Below are positions 43,892-53,062 of a stretch of DNA of 57,527 bases, in pieces. A program made the translations under genes and the position numbers. Source of the DNA: JACMMS01 sp043758775. GTDB lineage: Bacteria > Pseudomonadota > Gammaproteobacteria > Burkholderiales > Methylophilaceae. Where the stretch lies: assembly GCA_043758775.1 (NCBI GenBank), contig JAYVMU010000043.1, forward strand, positions 1-57,527, written 5' to 3'. The stretch's first letter is position 1, and every line of letters begins with the position of its first letter. The notes below the pieces were generated by a model that worked only from the letters and a program-made list of their open reading frames with translations, was not told the origin of the DNA and ran no database searches.

Positions 43892-45256
43892 TTGAACACC
43901 GCTAATAAATCTAAACCTAAAAAAGTCTTTATCAAAACATTCGGCTGCCAGATGAACGAATATGATTCATCGCGCATGGTGGATATGTTATCCATGTCAG
44001 ATGGCATGATCGAAACTGATACGCCGGAAGATGCCGATGTGATTTTACTCAATACTTGCTCAGTGCGCGAAAAAGCCGAAGAAAAAGTATTTAGTCATTT
44101 AGGGCGTTTTATTCCTTTAAAGAAAGCCAACCCTAACTTAGTGATTGGCGTGGGTGGCTGTGTTGCCAGCCAAGAAGGCGCACACATCATCGAGCGTGCG
44201 CCTTACGTTGATGTGGTATTTGGCCCACAAACCTTGCATCGCTTACCTGACTTAATTAACGCCAAGCGCAATACTGGTAAATCTCAAGTTGATATTAGCT
44301 TTCCTGAAATCGAAAAATTCGACCATTTACCGCCACCACGTGTGGAAGGTGCTACCGCGTTTTTATCCATTATGGAAGGCTGCAGTAAATACTGTAGTTT
44401 CTGCGTGGTACCTTATACACGTGGTGAAGAAGTTTCACGACCTTTTGAAGACATATTAACCGAGGCGATACAATTAGCCACGCAGGGTATTAAAGAAATC
44501 ACCCTGCTTGGCCAAAACGTGAATTCTTATCGCCATGAATATGAGGGTAAAGAGGCGGATTTGGCATTACTCATTGAATATATTGCCGAAATCCCACAGA
44601 TTGAGCGCATACGTTTCACTACCAGCCACCCAAATGAGATGAACCAAGCATTGATTGATTGCTTTGCTAACATTCCAAAGTTAGCGGTGCAATTACACTT
44701 GCCCGTGCAAGCTGGTAGCGACCGTATACTCATGGCGATGAAACGCAATTACACGGCACTGCAATATAAATCAATTATTCGTAAGCTCCGTATAGCCAGC
44801 CCTAACCTGACATTTACCTCAGATTTTATTATCGGCTTTCCCGGCGAAACCGAGGCTGACTTTGAAGCAACTGCAAAATTAATGACCGATGTCGGCTTTG
44901 ATAATAGCTTTAGCTTTTTATATAGTCCACGGCCTGGCACGCCAGCAGCTTTTTTAAAAGATGACACACCACAAGAAGTGAAGTTAGCGCGTTTAAGCAA
45001 GCTGCAAGCGATTAATGAAGCCAGCGGCAAAGCTATTTCAGAGGCTATGCTAGGCACGACGCAACGAGTGTTGATTGAAGGTGCATCGTGGAAAGACACC
45101 AACTTACTGGCGGGAAAAACCGACAATAACCGCGTGGTAGATATTATCGGTGATGCCAACCTTATTCATCAATTTGTAAATGTAATCATAACGGATGTCA
45201 GCAACCCACGAAGACTACATGGTGTAGTTAAAGAGTTAAGCAATCATGCAAGCTAG
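43892..45256 (+). CDS. miaB: tRNA-2-methylthio-N6-isopentenyladenosine methylthiotransferase
   Basis: MiaB is a radical-SAM enzyme that adds the 2-methylthio group to i6A37 in tRNA. The 454 residues start KKVFIKTFGCQMNEYDS and contain three cysteines for the auxiliary iron-sulfur cluster (FGCQ, NTCSVREKA, GGCVASQ). The radical SAM motif EGCSKYCSFCVVPYTRGEE is followed by a C-terminal TRAM domain. TTG 43892 is the only suitable start; no clear Shine-Dalgarno precedes it. It heads the miaB-phoH-ybeY-corC run, a conserved proteobacterial order. Confidence 0.97.
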   Translation: MNTANKSKPKKVFIKTFGCQMNEYDSSRMVDMLSMSDGMIETDTPEDADVILLNTCSVREKAEEKVFSHLGRFIPLKKANPNLVIGVGGCVASQEGAHIIERAPYVDVVFGPQTLHRLPDLINAKRNTGKSQVDISFPEIEKFDHLPPPRVEGATAFLSIMEGCSKYCSFCVVPYTRGEEVSRPFEDILTEAIQLATQGIKEITLLGQNVNSYRHEYEGKEADLALLIEYIAEIPQIERIRFTTSHPNEMNQALIDCFANIPKLAVQLHLPVQAGSDRILMAMKRNYTALQYKSIIRKLRIASPNLTFTSDFIIGFPGETEADFEATAKLMTDVGFDNSFSFLYSPRPGTPAAFLKDDTPQEVKLARLSKLQAINEASGKAISEAMLGTTQRVLIEGASWKDTNLLAGKTDNNRVVDIIGDANLIHQFVNVIITDVSNPRRLHGVVKELSNHAS

Positions 45257-45517
45257 ACTTGAGAAAGTAAGAAAATTTAGAGCCGACAATCCAAATTTTT
45301 TTGGGTATGTGCTATTTTTTTCATATCCATTTCTATTTACTTTGGGGTGGTCACGCTATCTGGGGTTATAAATGAATCTATTACAATGCTAGGTAGAAGA
45401 TCTCAAGTGGTAACTAAAATTAGCTCACATTACTATTTCATCTTGTTATTCGATATTTTTATATCTAGCCTAGTGAGTTACTTTACTTATATATTCATTT
45501 TTAAAACTAAAAAATAA
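45246..45517 (+). pseudogene. Frameshifted small membrane-protein gene between miaB and phoH
   Basis: ATG 45246, overlapping the miaB end, opens MQARLEKVRKFRADNPNFFG and runs into a stop at 45369-45371. The -1 frame is open from 45281 through the TAA at 45515-45517, directly before the phoH ATG, and encodes two more hydrophobic segments (IYFGVVTLSG and YYFILLFDIFISSLVSYFTYIFIF). Joined, the frames give a protein of about 90 residues with two membrane spans. The shift falls at one of two runs of seven T (45296-45302 or 45315-45321). It could be a true mutation, a sequencing error or programmed slippage. The family is not recognised. Confidence 0.5.
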
Positions 45518-46462
45518 ATGCAAATCACCCTCACCCCAGAAGACAACCTTCGCCTTGCCAACCTATGTGGCACATTGGATGAAAACATCAAGCAAATTGA
45601 AAATGCGCTCGATGTTGTTATTAACCGTCGCGGCACTAACTTTACCTTAATGGGTGATACACACAATACGCGACTTGCAGCTCAGTTGCTCGAGAACTTT
45701 TATGCACGCGCTAAAAAGCCAATTAGCTTAGAAGAGATTCAATTAGGCTTAGTCGAAATCGATAAAATGCAGCCTGAAGATGTGGCAATCTCTACGACGC
45801 CAGTATTGATGACACGCCGCAGTGAACTACACGGCAGAACACCGCGCCAAGTCACCTATTTGCAACAAATCCAGGATCACGATATCACGTTTGGCATTGG
45901 TCCAGCTGGTACAGGAAAAACTTATTTAGCGGTTGCTAGCGCCGTAGATGCAATGACGCGCGACTTGGTTAAACGTATTATATTGGTACGCCCAGCGGTT
46001 GAGGCTGGTGAGCGCTTAGGATTTTTACCAGGGGATTTAAACCAAAAAGTAGATCCGTATTTGCGGCCTTTGTACGATGCGCTCTATGATTTAGCAGGCT
46101 ATGACACCGTAAATAAAATGTTTGAGCGTGGCGCGATAGAAGTCGCACCGCTCGCTTATATGCGTGGTCGCACACTCAACCAAAGCTTTATTATTTTAGA
46201 TGAGGCGCAAAATACCACGCCCGAACAAATGAAGATGTTTTTAACGCGCATAGGCTTTGGCACCAAAGCCGTGATTACTGGCGACGTGACGCAGATTGAT
46301 TTACAACGTCATCAAAAAAGTGGCTTAGTCGAAGCACAAAAAGTATTAAAAGGTCTCAAGGGCATCGTCATGACGCACTTTTTATCGGCTGACGTAGTAC
46401 GCCACCCGCTAGTGCAAAAAATAGTCAACGCCTACGAAGCCTACGAAAAAACCGATAATTAA
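45518..46462 (+). CDS. ybeZ: PhoH-like ATPase (YbeZ)
   Basis: This 314-residue P-loop ATPase is linked to YbeY in rRNA maturation and RNA turnover. Walker A is GPAGTGKT at 128-135 in ITFGIGPAGTGKTYLAVASAVDAM, followed by RIILVRPAVEAGERLGFLPGDL, the Walker B strand FIILDEAQNTTPEQMKMFLTRIGFGTKAVITGDVTQIDL and a C-terminal HFLSADVVRHPLVQKIV. ybeY follows 43 bp later, as in E. coli. Confidence 0.96.
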   Translation: MQITLTPEDNLRLANLCGTLDENIKQIENALDVVINRRGTNFTLMGDTHNTRLAAQLLENFYARAKKPISLEEIQLGLVEIDKMQPEDVAISTTPVLMTRRSELHGRTPRQVTYLQQIQDHDITFGIGPAGTGKTYLAVASAVDAMTRDLVKRIILVRPAVEAGERLGFLPGDLNQKVDPYLRPLYDALYDLAGYDTVNKMFERGAIEVAPLAYMRGRTLNQSFIILDEAQNTTPEQMKMFLTRIGFGTKAVITGDVTQIDLQRHQKSGLVEAQKVLKGLKGIVMTHFLSADVVRHPLVQKIVNAYEAYEKTDN

Positions 46463-46505
46463 AAATTAGCCTAAATATCACCATTTATACAAGATTACCC
46501 CAACA

Positions 46506-46955
46506 ATGCCACAACTCGCTATCACTATCCAAAACGTCAGCACTGACGAAAATATCCCTGCTAAGAATAATTTCAAAAAATGGGCGAAAGCCGCGCTACG
46601 TATTGATACTGAAGTCACAATTCGTATCGTAGATGCTGATGAAGCCCGTGCGCTTAACCATGAATATCGTGGCAAAGATTACGCCACCAATGTACTGACC
46701 TTTCCACTGGCTGAAGAGCCGCACTTAATGGGTGATATCATTTTATGTGCACCAGTAGTGGCGCAAGAAGCGATTATGCACAACAAACCGTTGATTGCGC
46801 ATTATGCGCATTTAACTGTGCATGGCATTCTGCATTTACATGGTTATGATCATGAAACTGAGGCGCAAGCGACGCTAATGGAAGCGATTGAAACACAAAT
46901 TGTGACCGAATTAGGGTATGCTAATCCCTATCTCATTACTGAGGATGCCAACTAA
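46506..46955 (+). CDS. ybeY: Endoribonuclease YbeY
   Basis: YbeY is a zinc-dependent endoribonuclease for 16S rRNA 3' maturation and late ribosome quality control. The 149 residues include LNHEYRGKDYATNVLTFPL, MGDIILCAPVV and the zinc site HGILHLHGYDHE with His106, His110 and His116. The TAA stop is immediately followed by the corC ATG, so the two genes are tightly coupled. Confidence 0.97.
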   Translation: MPQLAITIQNVSTDENIPAKNNFKKWAKAALRIDTEVTIRIVDADEARALNHEYRGKDYATNVLTFPLAEEPHLMGDIILCAPVVAQEAIMHNKPLIAHYAHLTVHGILHLHGYDHETEAQATLMEAIETQIVTELGYANPYLITEDAN

Positions 46956-47810
46956 ATGGCTACTGAGTCGGAAAAACGTAACACACCTGAAAAACCCAGT
47001 CTTCTAGAACGTCTAAGCCAATTTTTACTGCGCGAACCAGAAGATCGCGAACAACTGGTTGAATTACTGCATGGGGCCTATGAAAACAGTCTGATGGATG
47101 CTGATTCGCTCGCCATGATTGAAGGTGTGCTACAAGTCAGCGAGATGCAAGTGCGCGACATTATGATTCCGCGTTCACAAATGGACGTGATTGATATCAC
47201 AGACTCTCCCGAAAAATTTATCCCGCATGTCATCGAAACCGCACACTCGCGCTTTCCCGTGATTGAAGATGATAAAAATGATGTCATTGGTGTTTTGCTC
47301 GCCAAAGATTTACTGCGTTATTATGCAGGCGAAGATTTTGAAGTGCGTGATATGTTGCGCCCAGCAGTATTTATTCCAGAGTCGAAGCGTCTTAATATAT
47401 TACTCAAAGAATTCCGTAGTAATCGCAACCATATTGCAATTGTGGTGGATGAGTATGGCGGTGTAGCGGGCATGGTGACCATTGAGGATGTCCTTGAACA
47501 AATCGTTGGCGACATTGAAGATGAATACGATTATGACGAAGATGAAGACAACATTTTACAAGATGGCAATGGACATTATCGTGTAAAAGCACTGACAGAA
47601 ATCACAGATTTTAATGGCATTATTGGCACGCAATTAAGCGATGAAGAGTTTTCGACTATTGGCGGTTTAGTCGTCAATCAATTTGGTCATTTGCCAAAAC
47701 GCGGTGAGCAAGTCAGCTTTGGTGGATTAAACGTAACCGTAGTTAGAGCCGATAGTAGGCGCTTACATTCTATTCTAGTGGAAGTATTAAAAACCCAAGC
47801 TGGAAATTAA
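46956..47810 (+). CDS. corC: CBS/CorC_HlyC domain protein (YbeX/CorC)
   Basis: The 284-residue protein has two CBS domains (VRDIMIPRSQMDVIDI and VRDMLRPAVFIPESKRLNILLKEFRSNRNHIAIVVDEYGGVAGMVTIEDVLEQIVGDIEDEYD) and a C-terminal CorC_HlyC transporter-associated domain (FSTIGGLVVNQFGHLPKRGEQVSFGGLNVTVVRADSRRL). It lacks the N-terminal DUF21 membrane domain, as YbeX/CorC proteins do. The family is linked to magnesium/cobalt efflux and, through YbeY, to ribosome metabolism. The start is directly at the ybeY stop. Confidence 0.93.
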   Translation: MATESEKRNTPEKPSLLERLSQFLLREPEDREQLVELLHGAYENSLMDADSLAMIEGVLQVSEMQVRDIMIPRSQMDVIDITDSPEKFIPHVIETAHSRFPVIEDDKNDVIGVLLAKDLLRYYAGEDFEVRDMLRPAVFIPESKRLNILLKEFRSNRNHIAIVVDEYGGVAGMVTIEDVLEQIVGDIEDEYDYDEDEDNILQDGNGHYRVKALTEITDFNGIIGTQLSDEEFSTIGGLVVNQFGHLPKRGEQVSFGGLNVTVVRADSRRLHSILVEVLKTQAGN

Positions 47811-47942
47811 ATAACGAGTAATTTAAAGGTAGCCATTAATCAAGACAGAGACAGGATGAATAATAAGGAAAAGGAACTAACTCTTATTAAGTAAGCTCTT
47901 AAGATTTGTGTAACACATTTTGTATAGCCTAGGGGACGAAAC

Positions 47943-48383
47943 ATGAAAACTAGAATAATTTCAGGTGATTTACCTGCGCTGTTATCTACAACTTTACTTG
48001 TGGCGCTAACTAGCTTTTGTCATGTTGCTTTAGCTGATGACACAACGCAAGTGATGTCTACCACAACAGAGGACTTACCCACGGCAGAAGTAGAATTTGT
48101 TAAAACAATCAACAAATTTAATAAAAAACAAATCGTTGAAAAACTAGGTGAGCCAGTTAATGCAGAAGATGTGACTCTCAGAAGCTCAGGTAAAGTAGTA
48201 GCCTCAATTTGGCACTACCATTATTTAAATACTGCGCCTGATGGCTCTTATTACAAAACAACAGAGCTAGATTTTGTTGATGATAAAGTTGTCGTGGTTG
48301 CGTTTTTAAATACCGATAGTGAAGATGATGATGCTAAAGACGTTCAAAAATATGAGTTACCAACCGCTGCACCAGAGTTATAA
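47943..48383 (+). CDS. Small secreted protein of unknown function
   Basis: This 146-residue protein has an N-terminal signal peptide ending near VALA (MKTRIISGDLPALLSTTLLVALTSFCHVALA). Its compact domain with NKKQIVEKLGEPVNAEDVTLRSSGKVVASIWHYHYL...YKTTELDFVDDKVVVVAFL recalls the BamE/SmpA-type fold, in which a 'KLGxP' turn precedes a strand pair; this is a resemblance only. The C-terminal tail is acidic. The Shine-Dalgarno before ATG 47943 is weak (GGGGACGAAAC). A very strong terminator follows. The 132-bp upstream gap holds nothing else evident. Confidence 0.7.
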   Translation: MKTRIISGDLPALLSTTLLVALTSFCHVALADDTTQVMSTTTEDLPTAEVEFVKTINKFNKKQIVEKLGEPVNAEDVTLRSSGKVVASIWHYHYLNTAPDGSYYKTTELDFVDDKVVVVAFLNTDSEDDDAKDVQKYELPTAAPEL

Positions 48384-48396
48384 ATCAGGGTGAGTC

Positions 48397-48439
48397 AAAC
48401 AACAAAAAAGGGCGAAACTCTCGCCCTTTTTTGTTGTTT
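48397..48439. terminator. Very strong bidirectional terminator
   Basis: A perfect 19-bp stem (48397-48415 with 48421-48439; core GGGCGA/TCGCCC) closes a 5-base loop, with an A run on the left and a T run on the right. It separates the secreted-protein gene from the convergent mscL. Confidence 0.95.
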
Positions 48440-48469
48440 ATATACATCTACTTCGTTTATTTTTAATCA

Positions 48470-48892
48470 TTATTTTTTCAAAGAATCACGAATCTCACGT
48501 AACAACACGACGTCCTCTGGCGTTGCAACTGGCTCAGGTGTTGGCTCAGGTTTTTTCAAGCGATTGACTTGCTTCACCATGACAAAAATCACAAAAGCTA
48601 ATATTATAAAATTAAGCACTATCGTAATAAAGTGACCATAAGCTAACAATGGCACACCAGCTTTTTTTAATGCATCATAGGTTTGCGGAATACCTGCAGG
48701 ACCTTCTGCCAATTTTACAAACATATTAGTAAAATCTAATCCTCCAAAGATTCTACCCACAAGCGGCATGATAATATCGTTGACTAATGAATCGACAATC
48801 TTACCAAAAGCAGCGCCAATAATGACACCGACCGCTAGGTCCATGACATTACCCTTGCTTACGAATTGTTTAAATTCTGAACACATGCTCAT
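48470..48892 (-). CDS. mscL: Large-conductance mechanosensitive channel
   Basis: MscL is a homopentameric inner-membrane channel that opens under tension to relieve hypo-osmotic shock. The 140-residue protein has MCSEFKQFVSKGNVMDLAVGVIIGAAFGKIVDSLVNDIIMPLVG (TM1 gate) and the loop FTNMFVKLAEGP. A second helix YGHFITIVLNFIILAFVIFVMVKQVNRLKK and a C-terminal helix RDSLKK complete it. ATG 48892 follows an excellent AAGGAG, so I reject the longer reading from 48949. The length is normal. Confidence 0.97.
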   Translation of the reverse strand: MSMCSEFKQFVSKGNVMDLAVGVIIGAAFGKIVDSLVNDIIMPLVGRIFGGLDFTNMFVKLAEGPAGIPQTYDALKKAGVPLLAYGHFITIVLNFIILAFVIFVMVKQVNRLKKPEPTPEPVATPEDVVLLREIRDSLKK

Positions 48893-49086
48893 TATTTTTC
48901 TCCTTGAATTAAAGTAAATTGCATTTGGCGTCATTGACATCCGCACCAATTACAACCAGACATAATATAGGCGTAGCACTTGTCTCTTGTCAACGTATTA
49001 AAACGCTATACTTTTAAAATCAGGTAGTTAAATAAAGCTAGTTAACAGTTACAATCTTGCATCATTTAGCTACGAGATGTTCTATT

Positions 49087-50640
49087 TTGACTTCTATATT
49101 CAAACGATTATTTAAAGGTATTTTGTTTAAATACATTGTGCTGCCATTTTCACTTGGCGCTTTTGCCGTCCTGGGCTTTGCGCCTTATTATCTTTACCTG
49201 ACCACAATCGCCTCACTAATTGGTTTATTCTATTTATGGCAAAAGACCAGCACAGCTAAACAAGCGGCATTAATAGGTTTTATGTATGGTTTAGGCTTAT
49301 TTGGTATTGGCATTTATTGGATCTATATTAGCTTACATGACTTTGGTGGCATGCCTTGGTGGATGGCTAGTTTCGCTACTTTTGTACTGTGTGCGTTTCT
49401 AGCACTTTTCCCGGCTGCAGTGGGCGCACTGAGTAAACGCACAAACTGCTCCTTACTCAGTATCCCTGTATTTTGGGCTTTATCCGAATGGATAAGAAGC
49501 TGGATTTTTACGGGATTTCCCTGGCTAACTATCGGCTATAGCCAAGTGCCGCACAGTCCTTTGATTGGCTTTATGCCAATTATTGGTGTTTATGGTGTTT
49601 CATTTATCACGGCATTGAGCGCAAGTTTAATCGCCTATGGGCTCGCCAACCCTGCGCAAAATTTAATCTGCAAGCGCAATACTATCGTTGTCTTAGCACT
49701 TATTTGGGTGAGTGGTAGTGTATTAAAACTAGTTGAATGGTCCACACCTGCGAACAAACCCACTAGCGTTGCGCTATTACAAGGTAATATTGCGCAAGAC
49801 ATAAAATGGTCACCCGAAGCCACAGAGCAAACGCTTAAAACTTATTTAGACATGGCACAAGCCAGCAAAGCCAAATTGATTATCATGCCAGAAACCGCTC
49901 TGCCCATGCTGGCGAGCGAAATACCGAATCAATATACGCAAGCTTTAAAAAAGCATGCATTAGATAATCAAGGTGATATTTTGATTGGTGCAGTTGAAAG
50001 TGTTGCAAGCGCTAATCCATCCGAGCCAAATCAGTATTTCAATAGTATGCTGAGTATTGGTAGCGCAAATACGCAAACTTATCGCAAGTCGCATTTGGTG
50101 CCATTCGGCGAATTTATCCCACTTAAAAATATATTTGGCTGGGTTTATCGCGATTGGCTCAATATTCCATTAAGTGATTTGGCACGTGGTAGCGTGAAAC
50201 AACAGCCTATGGAGCTTGTAGGGCAAAAAGTTGCGGTCAATATTTGCTATGAAGATGTATTTGGTGAGGAAATTATCCGTCAATTACCGCAGGCTACGCT
50301 GTTAGCAAACGCGAGTAATGACGCTTGGTATGGTGAGTCATTCGCCGCCTATCAGCACATGCAATTTTCGCAAGCACGCGCCATTGAAACTGGCCGTGTC
50401 ATGTTGCGAGCCACTAATACTGGCGCTACAGCGATGATAGATACACATGGTGAAGTGATTGCTCAGGCGCCGCACTTTAGCAAAACCACGTTAAATGTTA
50501 ATGCACAAGGTTACACTGGCACTACACCCTATGTGCGCTGGGGCAATTGGCCAGTGATTATATTGTTATTAACAGCGGTTGCTGGATTATTCATAACTCG
50601 TGTTAGAAATCAAACTACAAAAGCAGCAATCATTACTTAA
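49087..50640 (+). CDS. lnt: Apolipoprotein N-acyltransferase
   Basis: Lnt adds the third acyl chain to lipoproteins in the inner membrane. The 517-residue protein has six or so N-terminal hydrophobic segments. A nitrilase-type domain follows, whose triad motifs are all present: PETALP (Glu), KSHLVPFGEFIPL (Lys region) and NICYEDVFGE (Cys), then ASNDAWYG and QARAIETGRVMLRATNTGATAMID. The start is uncertain: TTG 49087 gives a sensible N-terminus; TTG 49057 adds ten residues. corC lies upstream beyond two unrelated genes, a looser link than usual. It overlaps the rhomboid gene by 8 bp at its stop. Confidence 0.95.
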   Translation: MTSIFKRLFKGILFKYIVLPFSLGAFAVLGFAPYYLYLTTIASLIGLFYLWQKTSTAKQAALIGFMYGLGLFGIGIYWIYISLHDFGGMPWWMASFATFVLCAFLALFPAAVGALSKRTNCSLLSIPVFWALSEWIRSWIFTGFPWLTIGYSQVPHSPLIGFMPIIGVYGVSFITALSASLIAYGLANPAQNLICKRNTIVVLALIWVSGSVLKLVEWSTPANKPTSVALLQGNIAQDIKWSPEATEQTLKTYLDMAQASKAKLIIMPETALPMLASEIPNQYTQALKKHALDNQGDILIGAVESVASANPSEPNQYFNSMLSIGSANTQTYRKSHLVPFGEFIPLKNIFGWVYRDWLNIPLSDLARGSVKQQPMELVGQKVAVNICYEDVFGEEIIRQLPQATLLANASNDAWYGESFAAYQHMQFSQARAIETGRVMLRATNTGATAMIDTHGEVIAQAPHFSKTTLNVNAQGYTGTTPYVRWGNWPVIILLLTAVAGLFITRVRNQTTKAAIIT

Positions 50641-51904
50641 AACGCTTACAGCTTGTATAGGGGCAGCCTAATCCATTGACGACTTCAATTGCTATTGGAT
50701 TCAATTTAGAAAAAATTTTAACGAACGCAGCGTTAACTTTTACCTGTTCTGTCGTAGTCGGTTGCACGATAGCGGCCAACTTATTGGTGCTTTCCACATA
50801 GCTTTTTGGGTTAACAGCTGTGGCAGATTGGTAAACTGTGCGATATGCATCACCATGTGTTTGGCAATAGCTATTCAAAACGTTCCAGAATTGCTGCTCC
50901 TCAGGCTTGATATACACCAAGTCTAAATCACCTACCAAGGCTTGGCAGCGCACAAACTGTCTCGGAGCTGCAGTAGCTATAAAATCTTTTTGGCCTTTAG
51001 ACTGCGTATTACACGCTTTAAGTTTTGCTATCAAACTCTGTTGTAATTGTGCATCCAAAGCTACTTGCTCAGTCTTAACATTCGCCTCTTTAATTGCCGC
51101 ATCAATACACTCGTTCACAGCAGGCATGCCCGAATACACTGAACTGGTATCACCTAAACCTATATTACCTAACACAATACTTAATTGCGCTAATTTTAAT
51201 TGTGTCACCATTTTTGCATCATAATAATGACCATAACCCGCAACTACGATCGCTGCGGGCAGTACAAAAAATAAAGTGAGCAAAGTACTTTTAAGCGCTT
51301 TATATCGGTAAGCGAACACTAACAATAAAGTCATGACGATACCCGTCATTAAGCCACCAAAATGTGCTGCGTTATCAATGTTGGCGATTGTCCCGGCGCC
51401 AAAAGTCAAGACTAAACTGATGCCAAGACTGGATAGTGGAATCTCACTATGAGTTCTGTTTTTAAGCGCGTACACAATCGCCACACCAAAAACACCCAAT
51501 ATAGCGCCCGAAGCTCCGCAGCTTATAAAAAGATGTCCATTACGCAATATCGCGCTGAGTAAACTACCCGCAAGGCCTGATAACAAATAAATCGCGGTAA
51601 AATAAGTGGTACCTAATTTAGGTTCCAAAATGCGGCCTAATGCCCATAATGCCAACATATTCATCGTGATATGCATCAAACTCACATGCAAAAACATACT
51701 GGTCAATAAACGCCAATATTCACCGGCAAAGGTCAATGTGGGTATATTTGCACCCCAATCAATTAAAAAAGAATCATGCGCCAAACTCTGAAAGGCGCGC
51801 GTATCAACTAGCCCTAAGCCCAAATAAACCGCGATATTGGCGAGTACAAAAAAGGTCGTAGCGGGTGTAGCACGAAAAGATTGAATTAACCGAGCAAATT
51901 GCAT
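50633..51904 (-). CDS. Rhomboid intramembrane serine protease with an extra C-terminal domain
   Basis: This 423-residue protein has the rhomboid core in its first 210 residues: HVSLMHITMN (His78, Asn82), the catalytic Ser132 in GASGAILGV, and His181 in NAAHFGG. The serine, histidine and asparagine positions are intact, so it should be active. About 200 C-terminal residues, lacking hydrophobic segments after about residue 225, carry several cysteines (near ECIDAA, ACNTQS, VRCQAL, NSYCQT and CPYTSC at the end). They form an extra soluble domain not present in GlpG. The substrate is unknown. Confidence 0.88.
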   Translation of the reverse strand: MQFARLIQSFRATPATTFFVLANIAVYLGLGLVDTRAFQSLAHDSFLIDWGANIPTLTFAGEYWRLLTSMFLHVSLMHITMNMLALWALGRILEPKLGTTYFTAIYLLSGLAGSLLSAILRNGHLFISCGASGAILGVFGVAIVYALKNRTHSEIPLSSLGISLVLTFGAGTIANIDNAAHFGGLMTGIVMTLLLVFAYRYKALKSTLLTLFFVLPAAIVVAGYGHYYDAKMVTQLKLAQLSIVLGNIGLGDTSSVYSGMPAVNECIDAAIKEANVKTEQVALDAQLQQSLIAKLKACNTQSKGQKDFIATAAPRQFVRCQALVGDLDLVYIKPEEQQFWNVLNSYCQTHGDAYRTVYQSATAVNPKSYVESTNKLAAIVQPTTTEQVKVNAAFVKIFSKLNPIAIEVVNGLGCPYTSCKRFK

Positions 51905-52078
51905 GTAGCACGAACCTCTTAAAATTTAACATGAAAACTAGTGTGATGTTAACGCAACATCAGTATATCCATTAGTATAAAAGCAACAGTGCTTTTTAGA
52001 TTGTACAAAAAGAAGTAAAATCAGGTCTGTGTTTATAAATACAGCTTAATTACAGCTTAACCTAACTAGATAGTAGCT

Positions 52079-53062
52079 ATGTCCTCATCTTCGACACCAA
52101 TAAAAGCCACAGCACTCACCTTTCAACAAATTATATTAAAACTGCAAAGCTACTGGGCAGATCACGGCTGCGCATTGCTACAACCGTATGACATGGAAGT
52201 GGGTGCTGGCACATCGCACACGGCAACATTTTTGCGCTCATTAGGCCCAGAGCCATGGAAAGCCGCTTACGTGCAACCTAGCCGCCGTCCGAAAGATGGT
52301 CGCTATGGTGAAAATCCCAATCGCTTACAACAATATTACCAATATCAAGTCGTGCTTAAACCTGCACCAGCTAATATCTTAGAGCTATATTTAGGCTCGC
52401 TAGAGGCGTTAGGATTTGACCTGAAACAAAATGACATTCGTTTTGTAGAAGATGACTGGGAAAACCCAACGCTAGGCGCATGGGGCTTGGGCTGGGAAGT
52501 CTGGTTGAATGGCATGGAAGTCACACAATTCACGTACTTTCAGCAGGTGGGTGGCATTGATTGCAAACCTGTTACAGGTGAAATCACTTATGGTTTAGAA
52601 CGTTTAGCCATGTACTTGCAAGGTGTAGATAATGTTTACAACCTGACTTGGACAACGGGTTTAAATGGGGAGCGTTTAACTTACGGCGACGTATATTTAC
52701 AGAACGAAAAAGAGCAATCGACCTATAACTTTGAGCATTCTGATGTCGATTTTCTTTTCACCGCGTTTACTGCACATGAAAAAGAAGCACTACTTTTAAT
52801 CGAGGCAAAACTGCCACTGCCTGCTTACGAGCAAGTATTAAAAGCTGCACATACATTTAATTTATTGGATGCGCGTGGTGCCATCAGCGTTACCGAGCGT
52901 GCCAGTTATATGGGGCGCATTCGTAATTTAGCGCGTAGTGTAGCCGCTGGATACTTGAATAGCCGCGCACAGCTTGGCTTCCCCATGGCACCAAAAAGCT
53001 GGGCCGATGAAGTATTACTAAATTTAGCAAAAAATGATTCTACAAAGAAAGCCGCAGCATGA
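52079..53062 (+). CDS. glyQ: Glycyl-tRNA synthetase alpha subunit
   Basis: GlyQ is the catalytic subunit of the heterotetrameric class II glycyl-tRNA synthetase. The 327 residues carry TFQQIILKLQSYWADHGCALLQPYDMEVGAGTSHTATFLRSLGPEPWKAAYVQPSRRPKDGRYGENPNRLQQYYQYQVVLKP, EVWLNGMEVTQFTYFQQVGG and ITYGLERLAMYLQGVDNVY. The gene overlaps glyS by four bases (ATGA), so both subunits are made coordinately. It is divergent from the rhomboid gene (174-bp gap). Confidence 0.98.
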   Translation: MSSSSTPIKATALTFQQIILKLQSYWADHGCALLQPYDMEVGAGTSHTATFLRSLGPEPWKAAYVQPSRRPKDGRYGENPNRLQQYYQYQVVLKPAPANILELYLGSLEALGFDLKQNDIRFVEDDWENPTLGAWGLGWEVWLNGMEVTQFTYFQQVGGIDCKPVTGEITYGLERLAMYLQGVDNVYNLTWTTGLNGERLTYGDVYLQNEKEQSTYNFEHSDVDFLFTAFTAHEKEALLLIEAKLPLPAYEQVLKAAHTFNLLDARGAISVTERASYMGRIRNLARSVAAGYLNSRAQLGFPMAPKSWADEVLLNLAKNDSTKKAAA

